From Streptomyces sp. NBC_01244 (lineage in GTDB: Bacteria > Actinomycetota > Actinomycetes > Streptomycetales > Streptomycetaceae): a stretch of 64,000 bases of DNA. Position 1 is the stretch's first letter; every line of letters starts with the position of its first letter. A model generated the notes under the pieces. The model did not search any database, was not told the DNA's origin, and worked only from the letters and a program-made list of their open reading frames with translations. The DNA is taken from NCBI RefSeq assembly GCF_035987325.1, contig NZ_CP108488.1:8184001-8248000 (forward strand), written 5' to 3'. Below are positions 52,101 to 59,051 of the stretch, in pieces. Made by a program: the position numbers and the translations under genes.

Positions 52101-52327
52101 AGGAAGCCGCCACCCTCGGTCTGGATCTTGCCCTTCTCGTCGGGCGTGGTGGGCTTGAACGCGGCGGCATCCCAGCGGTCCTCGGGGAGGGGCCGGATGC
52201 CGGACCTTCCGCCGCGCAGCAGGGCGTCGAAGTCGTCGGCTGACTCGCAGCCGCCGGGGAACCGCAGGCCGATACCGACGATGGCGATCGCCTCGGGGGC
52301 CTCGGAAGCCTGGGAATCACGTGACAT
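46154..52327 (-). CDS. Single-module type I polyketide synthase KS-AT-DH-ER(degenerate)-KR-ACP
   Basis: 2057 residues. KS (~12-440) with Cys184 in DTACSSS, HGTGTPIGD and NLGHMEPASG. AT (~555-860) with GHSIGE and HAFHS, predicting malonyl-CoA. DH-like (~905-1180) with WLADHTGSDGETVVPPAAY, one residue longer than HxxxGxxxxP, and ECALHAA for the second motif. ER-like (~1440-1650) whose cofactor loop reads HGADRATVRAAV instead of a glycine-rich motif. KR (~1690-1890) with TGGLGGLGLE and Tyr in HYAASFAFLDG, where the usual Asn is Phe. ACP (~1960-2045) with GLDSLMAL. No thioesterase. It follows a free ACP by 1 bp. Iterative action is likely because no other module exists; the real reduction level is uncertain. 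Confidence 0.92.
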   Translation of the reverse strand: MSRDSQASEAPEAIAIVGIGLRFPGGCESADDFDALLRGGRSGIRPLPEDRWDAAAFKPTTPDEKGKIQTEGGGFLDRIDLFDAPFFNISPKEAQYIDPQQRLVLETAWHALEHANIDPTPLRRGNGGVYIGASSIDYALETESLPYEAVDGHLASGITMFPLSGRLSYFLGWRGPSISVDTACSSSLSALHMAVQGLRNGECDIALSGGVNALHHPRIMVMFSHGQMLAPDGQCKTFDEDADGYVRAEGCGILVLKRLGDAQRDGDRILALVRGTAIGQDGDSAGLTVPNGPAQELVIRRALAAARLEPRDIQYVEAHGTGTPIGDPIELGAINDVFSDSHSKQVPLLVGSAKTNLGHMEPASGVVGVIKTVLQLRAGTIYPHLNLRTPSTRIPWDTYPVSVPTECREWPGETRRAVVNSFGFAGTIAVTVLEQAPSVAPPEPRPEPRPDPAAAADDDVSTASAPSVFTLSGKSAASLRRQIERYQEFVAGGGDGSHDVASLCRTANTGRAHFGHRLAGVVQDREGLLKLLASGLGDEAATGAKSRKTAFLFSGQGAQYAGMGADLYRCFPVFRDGVDACDALFAAHIDVSVRDLLTGEAPDGDLIHRTRYTQPALFTLEYALARLWMSWGLKPNVLIGHSIGEVTAATVAGLFTLPGAVALVAARARLMQSVRARGGMAAVSRPVGEIEPLLAERPGLAVAAVNAPGQCVISGDVEQLRALSEELTASGTRVEQLSVSHAFHSPLMAEMFDGFREAMADIEFHEPSIPLISNLTGRVAKFAELATPDYWVRHIGEPVRFMEGIQAVEKRGRHIFVEIGPSAALTALARQCVVGDGHHWIASQRRRGSGELAVLRALAEIYTAGAPVDWAGVHAGQDRSGLVGLPGYAFERKRYWLPAGGRVQSVRGSTAHPLLGQEEGSRDGHQESVLEFTARYAPGAPSWLADHTGSDGETVVPPAAYVELLLALQDSAYGHTRALIRDLRMHEPLRPTEESPSTVRTRMRPRAGGGADVEVVSGPAGEEVLHATAAFEPAPDTDPAADPEVIALAPPPGAVRERVSGTDVTTDLASVGRAYGEAFRLLTEVRRHEDGVYSATLALRRSTPLEHLPVEALECALHAAVALDDEGPFFSPVRFGSVRLLKKPRGERLTVLARVTGTGTGARTVDLLVHDEHAPVAELTGVEYRPLPDPGRTPSLVHRLVWVRRSAPKATDPAGRHVLAIGPETKHLAALAAHADERGLRLTALDGAPALGAALADPSVTDVCWFWRPVGEPGAPFGHALLRAECERNYRELLEVVAAVSGGDPARAVRLWLVTSRAQWLPGDLPGAGVRPAAATLWGFGHVLLNEYPRSRATLVDLPADSGHAPLIDELLTPDAGEYQVAHRGGERHVRRLLAGRATPAWHGDFEVRAAEPGSTAEPRPVPAEAVTPTEDLIQVRVRAAALGRRTDGAPSPALGSGCVGTVVAAGPLAGVPVGTEVVVAHHGTLGRTVTVPSSSATPAPAGVGPAEAVASCTAYATAHHALHGRAALTAGERILVHGADRATVRAAVALAARAGAEVFVTSEPGEEAQLRELGAHHVLDVHDPGPEADILLLTEGHGIDIRLGAPDEPVPAALGGCLAARARTVTASAWPGRIDTELAAIVRALESGELPRLPVTVYGLDELPEAVAAAEEGVRGQVVVALPEETVTAGGVRVRGDRTYLVTGGLGGLGLESARKLVDLGARHLLLVSRGGSATPEAAEVLAELSGRAAIRVERADVSAPADMDRLRQLLRSGPMPLGGIVHAAGAAGKSLIGNLTWEAIDAQLQAQAYGGWLLHELSGGFPELEFFFVHSSIASVLGGSTQAHYAASFAFLDGLVAWRRALGLPALSVNWGAWSRVGMSARLDESLGRELERSGVRFFSPARALRLFERMLAHPEGPYVAGEFDWNAYVAPSMVDNALYARLVDEEGRGGGSGFDLAALFAKPEAERREAVDRVVRERVAAVLQADDADQIEPATPFVALGLDSLMALQLKTGLESVFRVPLPATLTFDHPSPGELTDFLEAQLTSLLAPESGR

Positions 52328-52328
52328 C

Positions 52329-52640
52329 TCACGCCTTCCTGACGTGGTCGGAGAGCTTCGCGCCGAGATGGCCCACGAGCTCGTCGATCGTCGGTTTGTT
52401 GAAGAGCACGGTCGCGTCGATCTCGACGCCCAGGAGGGCTTCCAGCCCCTTGCGCAGCTCCGCGAGGCGCAGGGAGGTCAGCCCCAGGTCGAAGTAGCTG
52501 CTGTCGAGAGCGAGTTCCTCGTCGTCGTCCATCAGCAGCACCCGCTTGAACCGGGTGACGACGAGGGCTTCCAAGGCATCGTGCATTTCCGCCCTGGGCA
52601 GCTCACGCAGCCGCAGGTCGACACTCAAGGGTTCCGGCAT
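52329..52640 (-). CDS. Free-standing acyl carrier protein preceding the PKS
   Basis: 103 residues from ATG 52640. Carrier-protein fold with attachment serine in DLGLTSLRLAEL and a ~25-residue N-terminal extension. It ends 1 bp before the PKS ATG and is first in the ACP-PKS-ligase-LLM-thioesterase operon. It may receive the acyl group made by the AMP-ligase and hand it to the KS as starter, or accept the product. A SARP-type promoter lies upstream. Confidence 0.88.
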   Translation of the reverse strand: MPEPLSVDLRLRELPRAEMHDALEALVVTRFKRVLLMDDDEELALDSSYFDLGLTSLRLAELRKGLEALLGVEIDATVLFNKPTIDELVGHLGAKLSDHVRKA

Positions 52641-52705
52641 GCCGGTCCACCCGCCTCTGGTGAGGGGCGAAACGTACCGCCCGGCGACATTCGGTATGCC
52701 TGGCG

Positions 52706-52750
52706 ATACAAACAGGGCACCCTGACGCTGCACTGACCGAGGGCTGATGA
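52706..52750 (-). promoter_or_regulatory. SARP-type promoter of the ACP-PKS operon
   Basis: CTGA at 52722, 52733 and 52744 on the plus strand (coding-strand heptads TCATCAG, CGGTCAG, GCGTCAG). The -10-like TTGTAT is ten nucleotides downstream (plus 52706-52711). Start near 52699 gives a ~59-nt leader. It marks the right border of the azoxy cluster. Confidence 0.75.
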
Positions 52751-52843
52751 CAGAGCCCACGGCCCCGCCGACCGCCCGTCGAACGGGTGTGGCGGGGAGG
52801 ACGCCCGTCGGGGTGGTCCGGGCGGGAGGTGGCCGGGACCGCG

Positions 52844-53173
52844 ATGCCGCGGGTGGGGCTGGGGCCCGAGGTGCGGGAGGGGCTCTCGGCGGACGTGCCG
52901 CCGGATGTGTACCGGGACGTCGTGGAAGTCGTCGCGGACGCGCCGGGGTCGATGCAGGCGAAGCGGATCGTGCACCATGCCCCGGATCGGGCTGCCCGGC
53001 GGGGACCGCGAAGACCGAGGGGGCGCGGGGGTGGCTGAAGCGGCCGGTCGGGGCGGGACCGGCCGGTCGACGGCCGGCCCGGACCGCTCGCGCCGGCTCG
53101 CCGTGGCCCGTACGGGCAGCACCGGGAGGGCGGCTTCATCGACGACACCGCGGCGCGGGCCGGCCTGCGCTGA
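52844..53173 (+). pseudogene. Frameshifted remnant of an actinobacterial ORF
   Basis: Pieces of one protein-like sequence appear in successive frames: MPRVGLGPEVREGLSADVPP and VVADAPGSMQAKRI in one, RIGLPGG in the next, KTEGARGWLKR in the third, and GGFIDDTAARAGLR before a stop at 53171. The order resembles small helix-turn-helix accessory proteins often seen beside streptomycete transposases, from memory only. At least two frameshifts make it non-functional. The remaining bases of 52751-53351 show nothing else. Confidence 0.4.
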
Positions 53174-53351
53174 CCGGGGGAGGGGCGGGTGCCGTCGTAG
53201 CAGCGGCGTCATGGTGCCGGGGCTGCGGGCGATCACGAGCCGGGGCGCCGTGACCCCCGGTCCGGTCGCGCCCGAGGTGCCCTTCACCGGCATCAGCCGG
53301 ACCCAGTCCCTGGTCCGGCGGACCCGACGGGAGCACGCTCCCGGCCGGTGG

Positions 53352-53918
53352 ATGTCGGACCTCGACGTACTGGACGCCGCCCGGCTGTTCGACGAGGGCT
53401 ACCCCGCCCTGCACGAGGAGGTGCTGACCGGACTGCTGGAGGAGCTCGCCGGCGCCCGGGGCATGACGCTGGAAACGTACGCACGGGCCAAACTCGGGCT
53501 CGACGGCCGGTCGTCGCTGCCGGACTCCCTGACCCGATGGTTCACGGGGGAGGAACGGACCGGGCTGCCCGCCGCCGACCGGATCCGGCTGCTGATGGTG
53601 CGGGTGTGGCCGGTGTGGCAGTCGGTCGACTGGCGGCCGGCGGTCCTGGCGCGCCTGCGGGACTCCGGGCGCTGGGACGAGTGGTGCGCCCTCGTCGTCC
53701 GGGCCGACGAGGCCGCGGAGGAGACCCGGCCCCAGCTCGTGGTCCCGCCGCCGGCGATGTGCGCGAAGCTCTTCCTGCGCCACTGGCAGGGGCGCGGCAC
53801 CTCGCCGGACGCCGAAATGGCCCGCCGCGGATTCACCGGCCTCGACGGGCTCGGCGGCGCCGTCCCGAGGTTCTTCGCCCTGGACGTCCTGAGGGGCCGC
53901 GAACGCCGCGGGCGGTGA
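53352..53918 (+). CDS. Hypothetical protein
   Basis: 188 residues from ATG 53352; the frame stays open well upstream, so the start is uncertain. Predominantly helical, with no signal, membrane segment or recognisable motif (notable segments: YPALHEEVLTGLLEELAG, LLMVRVWPVWQSVDWRPAV, KLFLRHWQGRG). GC-rich third positions support coding. Follows the decayed ORF and precedes a DUF6434 gene on the same strand. I cannot assign a function. Confidence 0.6.
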   Translation: MSDLDVLDAARLFDEGYPALHEEVLTGLLEELAGARGMTLETYARAKLGLDGRSSLPDSLTRWFTGEERTGLPAADRIRLLMVRVWPVWQSVDWRPAVLARLRDSGRWDEWCALVVRADEAAEETRPQLVVPPPAMCAKLFLRHWQGRGTSPDAEMARRGFTGLDGLGGAVPRFFALDVLRGRERRGR

Positions 53919-53957
53919 GCGGGGAGCGGTGGGCGGTGAGCGGCCTAGGATGGGAAC

Positions 53958-54548
53958 ATGCGTACGAATGAAGGTGGCGTGCGGCCCGCTCCGAGCCCGG
54001 AGCTTAGCGGGGCGGAGCTGGCTCGCTGGTACTGGACCCTGGCCGAACTCTCCGCGCTGGCGCGCCGGATGGGCCTGCCCGCCGGAGGCGGGAAGGCGGC
54101 GGTCACGGCACGGATCGCCGCCGCGCTGGACGGGCTCCCGGCCCCTGCTCCGGTCCCGGCCGCGGGGCGGCCCGCCCGCGGTGCGGGCCGACAGCTCGCC
54201 GCCCCCGTGGACGGTGCCAGCGTGATCCCGCCGGGGCAGCGGTGCAGCCAGGTGCTGCGGGCGTACTTCGTCCGGGAGATCGGGCCCGGCTTCCACTTCG
54301 ACGCCTTCATGCGGGATTACTTCGCCCAGGGCGCGGGACGCACCCTCGCCGAGGCGGTCGCCCACTGGCACGCCACCCGGGCGCGAGCGGCGCAACCCCG
54401 GGAGATCGGTGCGCAGTTCGAGCTGAACCGGTTCCTCAGGGACTGGCACGCCCGTCACCCCGAGGGCGCCCGCCCGCAAGCCCTGGCCGCCTGGCGGGAC
54501 CACCGCTCCAGCCCCCGGAAGGTCCCCGTCACTCCCGGGCCGGAGTGA
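53958..54548 (+). CDS. SAP-like/DUF6434 domain protein
   Basis: 196 residues. An N-terminal SAP-like helical hairpin (LAELSALARRMGLPAGGGKAA) of the kind that binds nucleic acid is followed by a DUF6434 region (CSQVLRAYFVREIGPGFHFD, MRDYF) and a basic tail. The family is widespread but uncharacterised. Its last 20 bp overlap the convergent MFS gene. Cytoplasmic. Confidence 0.75.
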   Translation: MRTNEGGVRPAPSPELSGAELARWYWTLAELSALARRMGLPAGGGKAAVTARIAAALDGLPAPAPVPAAGRPARGAGRQLAAPVDGASVIPPGQRCSQVLRAYFVREIGPGFHFDAFMRDYFAQGAGRTLAEAVAHWHATRARAAQPREIGAQFELNRFLRDWHARHPEGARPQALAAWRDHRSSPRKVPVTPGPE

Positions 54549-55806
54549 GCCCCGGCTCCGCGGCCGCGGGCTCCGCAGGCTCCGAGGGCTCCGGCAGGCG
54601 CCGGGCCAGGGCCCAGGCCAGCAGGGGGAGCACGGCCAGCGGGAGCAGGGCCGTGTGCAGCGAAGCCGCGTCGGCCGCCGAGCCGATGAGGGGACTCGCG
54701 AGGCCGCCCACGCTGACGGTCAGGCCCAGGGTGACCCCGCTCGCGGTGCCCATGCGGTTGGGCAGGTAGTCCTGGCCCAGGGTGACCTGGAGGGAGAAGG
54801 GCACGTACAGCGCGGCGGCGGCCAGCGCCGAGCAGACGTACACCAGCGGCAGCGGCAGGAAGAGGATGCCCGCGACGGCGGGCGCCACCGACGCGTAGGC
54901 GCGGTGGACGGTGGTGACCCGCCCCCAGCGGGCGGCCAGCCGGCCGCCCAGGAGGGTGCCGCCGGCGCTCCCCGCGAAGAGGGCGAACAGGGCCACGGCG
55001 CCGGCGGTCTCGCCGCCGCCACGCTCACGGACGTACAGCGCGATGAAGGTGCTCAGTCCGGTGAAGACCACCGAGCGCACGACGACCACCAGGGAGAGCC
55101 GCAGGAAGGCCCGCCGGTCGTCGCGGGGGCGCCGGAGCGGAGGCGGGGTCGCCGCCGGCCGCCGGGCAGCCGAACGCTTCGCGGACGGCGGCCGGTTGAG
55201 GAACACGCCCAGCGCCGCCGGGGCGGCCAGCAGCCACCAACCCGCCGGGCCCGGCAGCGCCAGCGCGCCCACGACCAGCAGCGGGGCGCACGCGAAGCCG
55301 ATGTTGCCGCCGAGCGCGAACCAGCTCATCGCACCGTGCCCGGGGCCGCCCACCGTACGGACCAGCCGGGCCGCCGCCGGGTGGTAGGCGGCGACGCCCA
55401 GCCCGGACAGGGCGACGGCGGCGAGCGTGGCCGTGTACCCGGCGTCGAGTCCGACCAGCGCCACCCCCAGCCCCGCGGCTGCGGTGGCCAGCGGGATGAG
55501 CCAGGGCATCGGCCACCGGTCGGCGAGCGCTCCGAACAGCGGCTGGACCACGGAGGACAGCAGCGAGGCGGCCAGCACGATGCCGGAAGCGGCGGCGTAC
55601 CCGTACGAGCGCTCGGAGACGAGGAACGGGACGAGCGCGGCGACGGCGCCCTGGTAGACGTCCACGCAGGAGTGGCCCGCGGCGAAGGCGGCCGTCCGGA
55701 GACGGGTCGGGCCGGGCTGGGACTGGGGTTGGGGCTGGGGTCGGGCCTGGGCCTGGGCCTGGGGCGGGGACGGGGACGGGGACTGGAAGGGTCTGATGGA
55801 GGTCAC
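54529..55806 (-). CDS. MFS transporter, fosmidomycin-resistance-like
   Basis: 425 residues from GTG 55806; the much longer open frame upstream runs antisense through the AraC gene and is not real. Twelve predicted helices, with FAAGHSCVDVYQGAVAALVPFL near the start typical of Fsr-type pumps, and PLFGALADRWP motif A. Before helix 1 is a low-complexity QAQARPQPQPQSQ stretch from tandem hexanucleotide-like repeats (~55710-55790). It is divergent from the AraC gene, which may regulate it. Confidence 0.88.
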   Translation of the reverse strand: MTSIRPFQSPSPSPPQAQAQARPQPQPQSQPGPTRLRTAAFAAGHSCVDVYQGAVAALVPFLVSERSYGYAAASGIVLAASLLSSVVQPLFGALADRWPMPWLIPLATAAAGLGVALVGLDAGYTATLAAVALSGLGVAAYHPAAARLVRTVGGPGHGAMSWFALGGNIGFACAPLLVVGALALPGPAGWWLLAAPAALGVFLNRPPSAKRSAARRPAATPPPLRRPRDDRRAFLRLSLVVVVRSVVFTGLSTFIALYVRERGGGETAGAVALFALFAGSAGGTLLGGRLAARWGRVTTVHRAYASVAPAVAGILFLPLPLVYVCSALAAAALYVPFSLQVTLGQDYLPNRMGTASGVTLGLTVSVGGLASPLIGSAADAASLHTALLPLAVLPLLAWALARRLPEPSEPAEPAAAEPGLTPARE

Positions 55807-55857
55807 CGGTCGAGAATCGCTCTCGCCGGGGGCGGCCCGCTTCCGATAAATTGCCGG

Positions 55858-56613
55858 ATGATGCAGAAAATCCGCCACACCCCGCGCGCGGCGACGAGCA
55901 TGCGCGAGCTCGACACCCACCACGGCATCGATCCGCACCGACACGACGACCACCAGATCTGCTACGCCGGTTCCGGGGTGCTGTCCGTGACCACCGACGC
56001 CGGCACCTGGGTGGCCCCGACCACCCGCGCCCTGTGGATCCCGGCCGGGACCGTGCACGAGCACCGCGCCTTCGGCCGTGTCGACCTGCACAGCGTGGGC
56101 CTGCCCACTCGCCTCAACCCGCTCTCCCTCTCCGCCCCCGCCGTGCTCGCCGTAGGCCCCCTGCTGCGCGAGCTGATCCTCGCCTACACCCGGGCCCCGC
56201 AGGACGACAGCGCCGAGCGGCGCCGGATGCTGGCGGTGCTGCTCGACCAGCTGCGGGCCTCGCCGCTCCAGCCGCTGCACCTGCCTGCTCCCGCGGATCT
56301 CCGGCTGGCCGCGGTGTGCGCACTGCTGCACGCCGATCCGGCGGACCGGCGCGGGCTCGCGGAGCTCTCCGCGCAGGCCGGGGCCGGGGCCGGGGAGCGG
56401 ACCCTCAGCCAGCTGTTCCGCGCCGAGCTGGGGATGACGTTCCCCCAGTGGCGGACCCAGCTGCGGCTGCACCACGCGCTGCGGCTGCTGGCGGTGGACA
56501 CCCCCGTGACGGCGGTCGCGCACCGGTGCGGCTGGTCCTCGACGAGCGCGTTCATCGACGTGTTCCGGCGGGCCTTCGGACACACACCGGGGGTGCACGC
56601 CAAGGGGGGCTGA
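55858..56613 (+). CDS. AraC-family regulator
   Basis: 251 residues from ATG 55858 (a second ATG follows immediately). N-terminal cupin (HRHDDHQICYAGSGVLSV, WIPAGTVHEHRAF) and C-terminal double helix-turn-helix (RTLSQLFRAELGMTFPQW, CGWSSTSAFIDVFRRAFGHTP). Local regulator of the 51-bp-away divergent MFS pump is the simplest reading. Confidence 0.88.
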   Translation: MMQKIRHTPRAATSMRELDTHHGIDPHRHDDHQICYAGSGVLSVTTDAGTWVAPTTRALWIPAGTVHEHRAFGRVDLHSVGLPTRLNPLSLSAPAVLAVGPLLRELILAYTRAPQDDSAERRRMLAVLLDQLRASPLQPLHLPAPADLRLAAVCALLHADPADRRGLAELSAQAGAGAGERTLSQLFRAELGMTFPQWRTQLRLHHALRLLAVDTPVTAVAHRCGWSSTSAFIDVFRRAFGHTPGVHAKGG

Positions 56614-56694
56614 CCTCCTCGTCTGGCCGCCCGCGCCCCGCCGGGTCAGCATGGAGGAGGGACCGGTTCGGGGCCGGGCGGTTGGGAGGAACCC

Positions 56695-58452
56695 ATGGCG
56701 CACACCCCGACGACCGACGTACTGATCGCGGGCGCAGGTCCGGTCGGCCTCAGCACGGCCGCGGAACTGCGCCGGCACGGCGTGAGCTGCCGCCTCGTCG
56801 ACCGGCTGCCGGCCCGCCTCCCGTACGCGAAGGCGGTCGGCATCCAGCCGCGCACGCTGGAGATCTGGGACCGGATGGGCCTGGCCCGCACGGTCGTGGA
56901 GAGCGCGGTGCCCCTGCGCGGTCAGCTGATCTACGCCAACGGCGTCGAACGCGCCCGGGTCGAGCTCATGCTGCCCCCCGAAGTGCCGTACCGGTTCGCC
57001 GCGCTGCCTCAGTACGAGACCGAGCGCATCCTCGAGGAGCACCTCGCGGCGCTGGGCACGGTCATCGAACGCGGCACCGAACTGCTGTCGTTCACCCAGG
57101 AGGCGGACGGGCCCGGAGGCGGCGTCACCAGCCTCCTGCGCACCGCTTCCGGCGGCGAGGAGGAGCTGCGCACCCGCTACCTCATCGGCTGCGACGGAGC
57201 GCACAGCACCGTGCGCAAGGGGCTGGGACTGTCGTACGAGGGCGGGGCCTTCGCCGAGGAGTACATGCTGGCCGACGTGGTGAGCGACTGGGACCTGCCC
57301 GAGGGGTACGGCCTGCGGTCCATGCACGTGGGAGCCGACGGGTCCACGGACGACCTGCTGGTGTGCATCCCGCTGCCGGGCCGGGGCCGCTACCGCATGT
57401 CGATGCTGGTCCCGCCCGAACTCTCCGCGCAGCCGGACGGGGGACCGGCAGGAGGATCGGCCGGGGGACCGGCCGGGGAGCCCGGAGCGGGCGACGGCGT
57501 GCTGCACGGGCTGGAAGGGGCCCGGGTCCCCGAGCTGTCCCACATCCAGGCCGTCGTCGACCGCCTCGCCCCCGCCCCGTCCACGGTCTCCGCGATGCGC
57601 TGGTCCTCGGTGTTCCGCATCAGCCACCGCATCGTCGACCGCTACGGCGACGGCCGCGTCTTCGTCGCGGGCGACGCCGCCCACATCCATCCGCCCACGG
57701 GCGCCCAGGGCATGAACACAGGGATCCAGGACGCCTGCAACCTGGCCTGGAAGCTCGCGCTAGTCCTCCGGGAGATCGCCGGGCCCACCCTGCTCGCGAC
57801 CTACGACGCGGAGCGCCGCCCCGTCGGCGAAGAGGTCGTCGGCCGGACCGTGCGGCATGCGACCCAGGGCATGGAGAACGAACCGGACGACCTGCGGACC
57901 GTGCTGCTCCGCGAGGCCCAACTGCTCGTCGGCTACCGCGACGGACCGCTCGCCGGCAGTCCCTTCGGCCCGGCGGACGCACCCCAGCCCGGCGAACGGG
58001 CCCCGGACTGCTCCGGGTTGACCCTGCCCCTCGCCGCCTACCCCTCGCGGCTGCTCGACGTGCTGCGCGGCCGGGCCGGCCATGTGGTGCTCCTGTACGG
58101 GGACGACGGCGCGGCCCTGGCCGGGGCCGCCGAGCAGGCCCGGGCCGCGGGGGCGGCGCTGGCGGAGGGCGACACGGACGGGAGCGGCGCCCCCGGCCCG
58201 CCCATCCTGGCCGTCCTGGCCCGAGAGGCCGCACTCGACGCATCCGCCGGGCTGCCCGACGCCGTCCCCGGATACCGGGACGCCGCCGGGGAGTTCGCCC
58301 GGCTGTACGGCGCCGACGGCCCGACCGGTTTCCTCGTACGCCCCGACGGCCATCTCGGCGCCCGCTTCCCGCTCTCCGGCACGGCGGCCGCCCTGTCCGG
58401 CTACCTCGCTTCACTGTCCGCCCGGCAAGCCCCGGGGAAGACCCAGCACTAG
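56695..58452 (+). CDS. FAD-dependent aromatic hydroxylase (PheA/TfdB family)
   Basis: 585 residues. Dinucleotide motif GAGPVGLSTAAELRRHG at ~14-30, DG motif GCDGAHSTVRKGLG, and GD motif GDAAHIHPPTGAQGMNTGIQDA, followed by a thioredoxin-like C-terminal domain. Group A flavoprotein monooxygenase acting on phenols or polyketides with NAD(P)H. A Gly/Pro/Ala-rich insertion (~245-260) is unusual. No linked aromatic pathway is visible, so the substrate is unknown. Confidence 0.9.
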   Translation: MAHTPTTDVLIAGAGPVGLSTAAELRRHGVSCRLVDRLPARLPYAKAVGIQPRTLEIWDRMGLARTVVESAVPLRGQLIYANGVERARVELMLPPEVPYRFAALPQYETERILEEHLAALGTVIERGTELLSFTQEADGPGGGVTSLLRTASGGEEELRTRYLIGCDGAHSTVRKGLGLSYEGGAFAEEYMLADVVSDWDLPEGYGLRSMHVGADGSTDDLLVCIPLPGRGRYRMSMLVPPELSAQPDGGPAGGSAGGPAGEPGAGDGVLHGLEGARVPELSHIQAVVDRLAPAPSTVSAMRWSSVFRISHRIVDRYGDGRVFVAGDAAHIHPPTGAQGMNTGIQDACNLAWKLALVLREIAGPTLLATYDAERRPVGEEVVGRTVRHATQGMENEPDDLRTVLLREAQLLVGYRDGPLAGSPFGPADAPQPGERAPDCSGLTLPLAAYPSRLLDVLRGRAGHVVLLYGDDGAALAGAAEQARAAGAALAEGDTDGSGAPGPPILAVLAREAALDASAGLPDAVPGYRDAAGEFARLYGADGPTGFLVRPDGHLGARFPLSGTAAALSGYLASLSARQAPGKTQH

Positions 58453-59015
58453 GCGCGGGCGTACCGCAGCAGCACCACCCCGTTGCCGAAGGTGCGGGTC
58501 CCCTCCAGCCGGAGCGGGACCAGTCCGTCGGAGGGCGGGAAGAGGGGGTGGCCGCGGCCGATGCGGACGGGCTGTACGTAGATCCGGTACTCGTCCACCA
58601 GGCCGTGGCGCAGGAACGAGGCGGCGAGGTCCGCCCCGCTCAGCGTCAGGTCGCCGCCCGGGGCGGCCTTGAGGGCGGCGACCTCCGCCGGTACGACCTC
58701 CCGGAGCACGGTGGCGTTCGGGTCGGCCCGCTCGGTCTCCAGGGTGCGCGAGTACACGTACTTCCGCGCGGAGCGCCAGATGCCCGCGAAGTCCGTCACG
58801 GCCGCGGTCGCGGCGGGATCGGCGTCGGCGGTGGGCCAGTAGGCGTCCATCAGCTCGTAGGTGATCCGGCCCATCAGCATGCCGCCGACCGAGCGCAGTT
58901 CGTCGTTCATGTGCTGGTGCAGCTCTTCGTCGACGCGGTGCCAGTCGATCTGCCGCTCCGGACCCTCGTAGTAGCCGTCGAGGGAGACCTGCGACATCAG
59001 GATGATCTTTCGCAT
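58449..59015 (-). CDS. Dihydrofolate-reductase-like (RibD C-terminal) protein
   Basis: 188 residues. MRKIILMSQVSLDGYYEGP start, GGMLMGRITYELM and DLTLSGADLAASFLRHGLVDEYRI are the usual signatures of the stand-alone RibD_C family, NADPH-binding proteins of mostly unknown function. Convergent with the hydroxylase (4-bp overlap) and divergent from the hydrolase gene downstream. Confidence 0.88.
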   Translation of the reverse strand: MRKIILMSQVSLDGYYEGPERQIDWHRVDEELHQHMNDELRSVGGMLMGRITYELMDAYWPTADADPAATAAVTDFAGIWRSARKYVYSRTLETERADPNATVLREVVPAEVAALKAAPGGDLTLSGADLAASFLRHGLVDEYRIYVQPVRIGRGHPLFPPSDGLVPLRLEGTRTFGNGVVLLRYARA

Positions 59016-59051
59016 GACCGGTCAGGCTACGCGCCCTCCATACTGGACGGC

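Noticed and set aside
46229..52243. 2000-codon open frame antisense to the PKS
   Set aside because: High-GC antisense shadow; low-complexity Arg/Gly/Gln-rich translation and no domain, while the minus strand encodes clear PKS domains.
22344..52640. A valanimycin cluster proper
   Set aside because: No valine decarboxylase; extra ALDH, aminotransferase, PKS, KAS and ligase genes indicate a different, longer product.
55710..55790. GGGGCTGGG-type simple repeats as a regulatory element
   Set aside because: They lie within the MFS coding region and simply encode its Pro/Gln/Ala-rich N-terminus.
54529..57690. Very long frame joining the MFS gene with upstream sequence
   Set aside because: The upstream portion is antisense to the AraC and hydroxylase genes; GTG 55806 gives a normal MFS protein.
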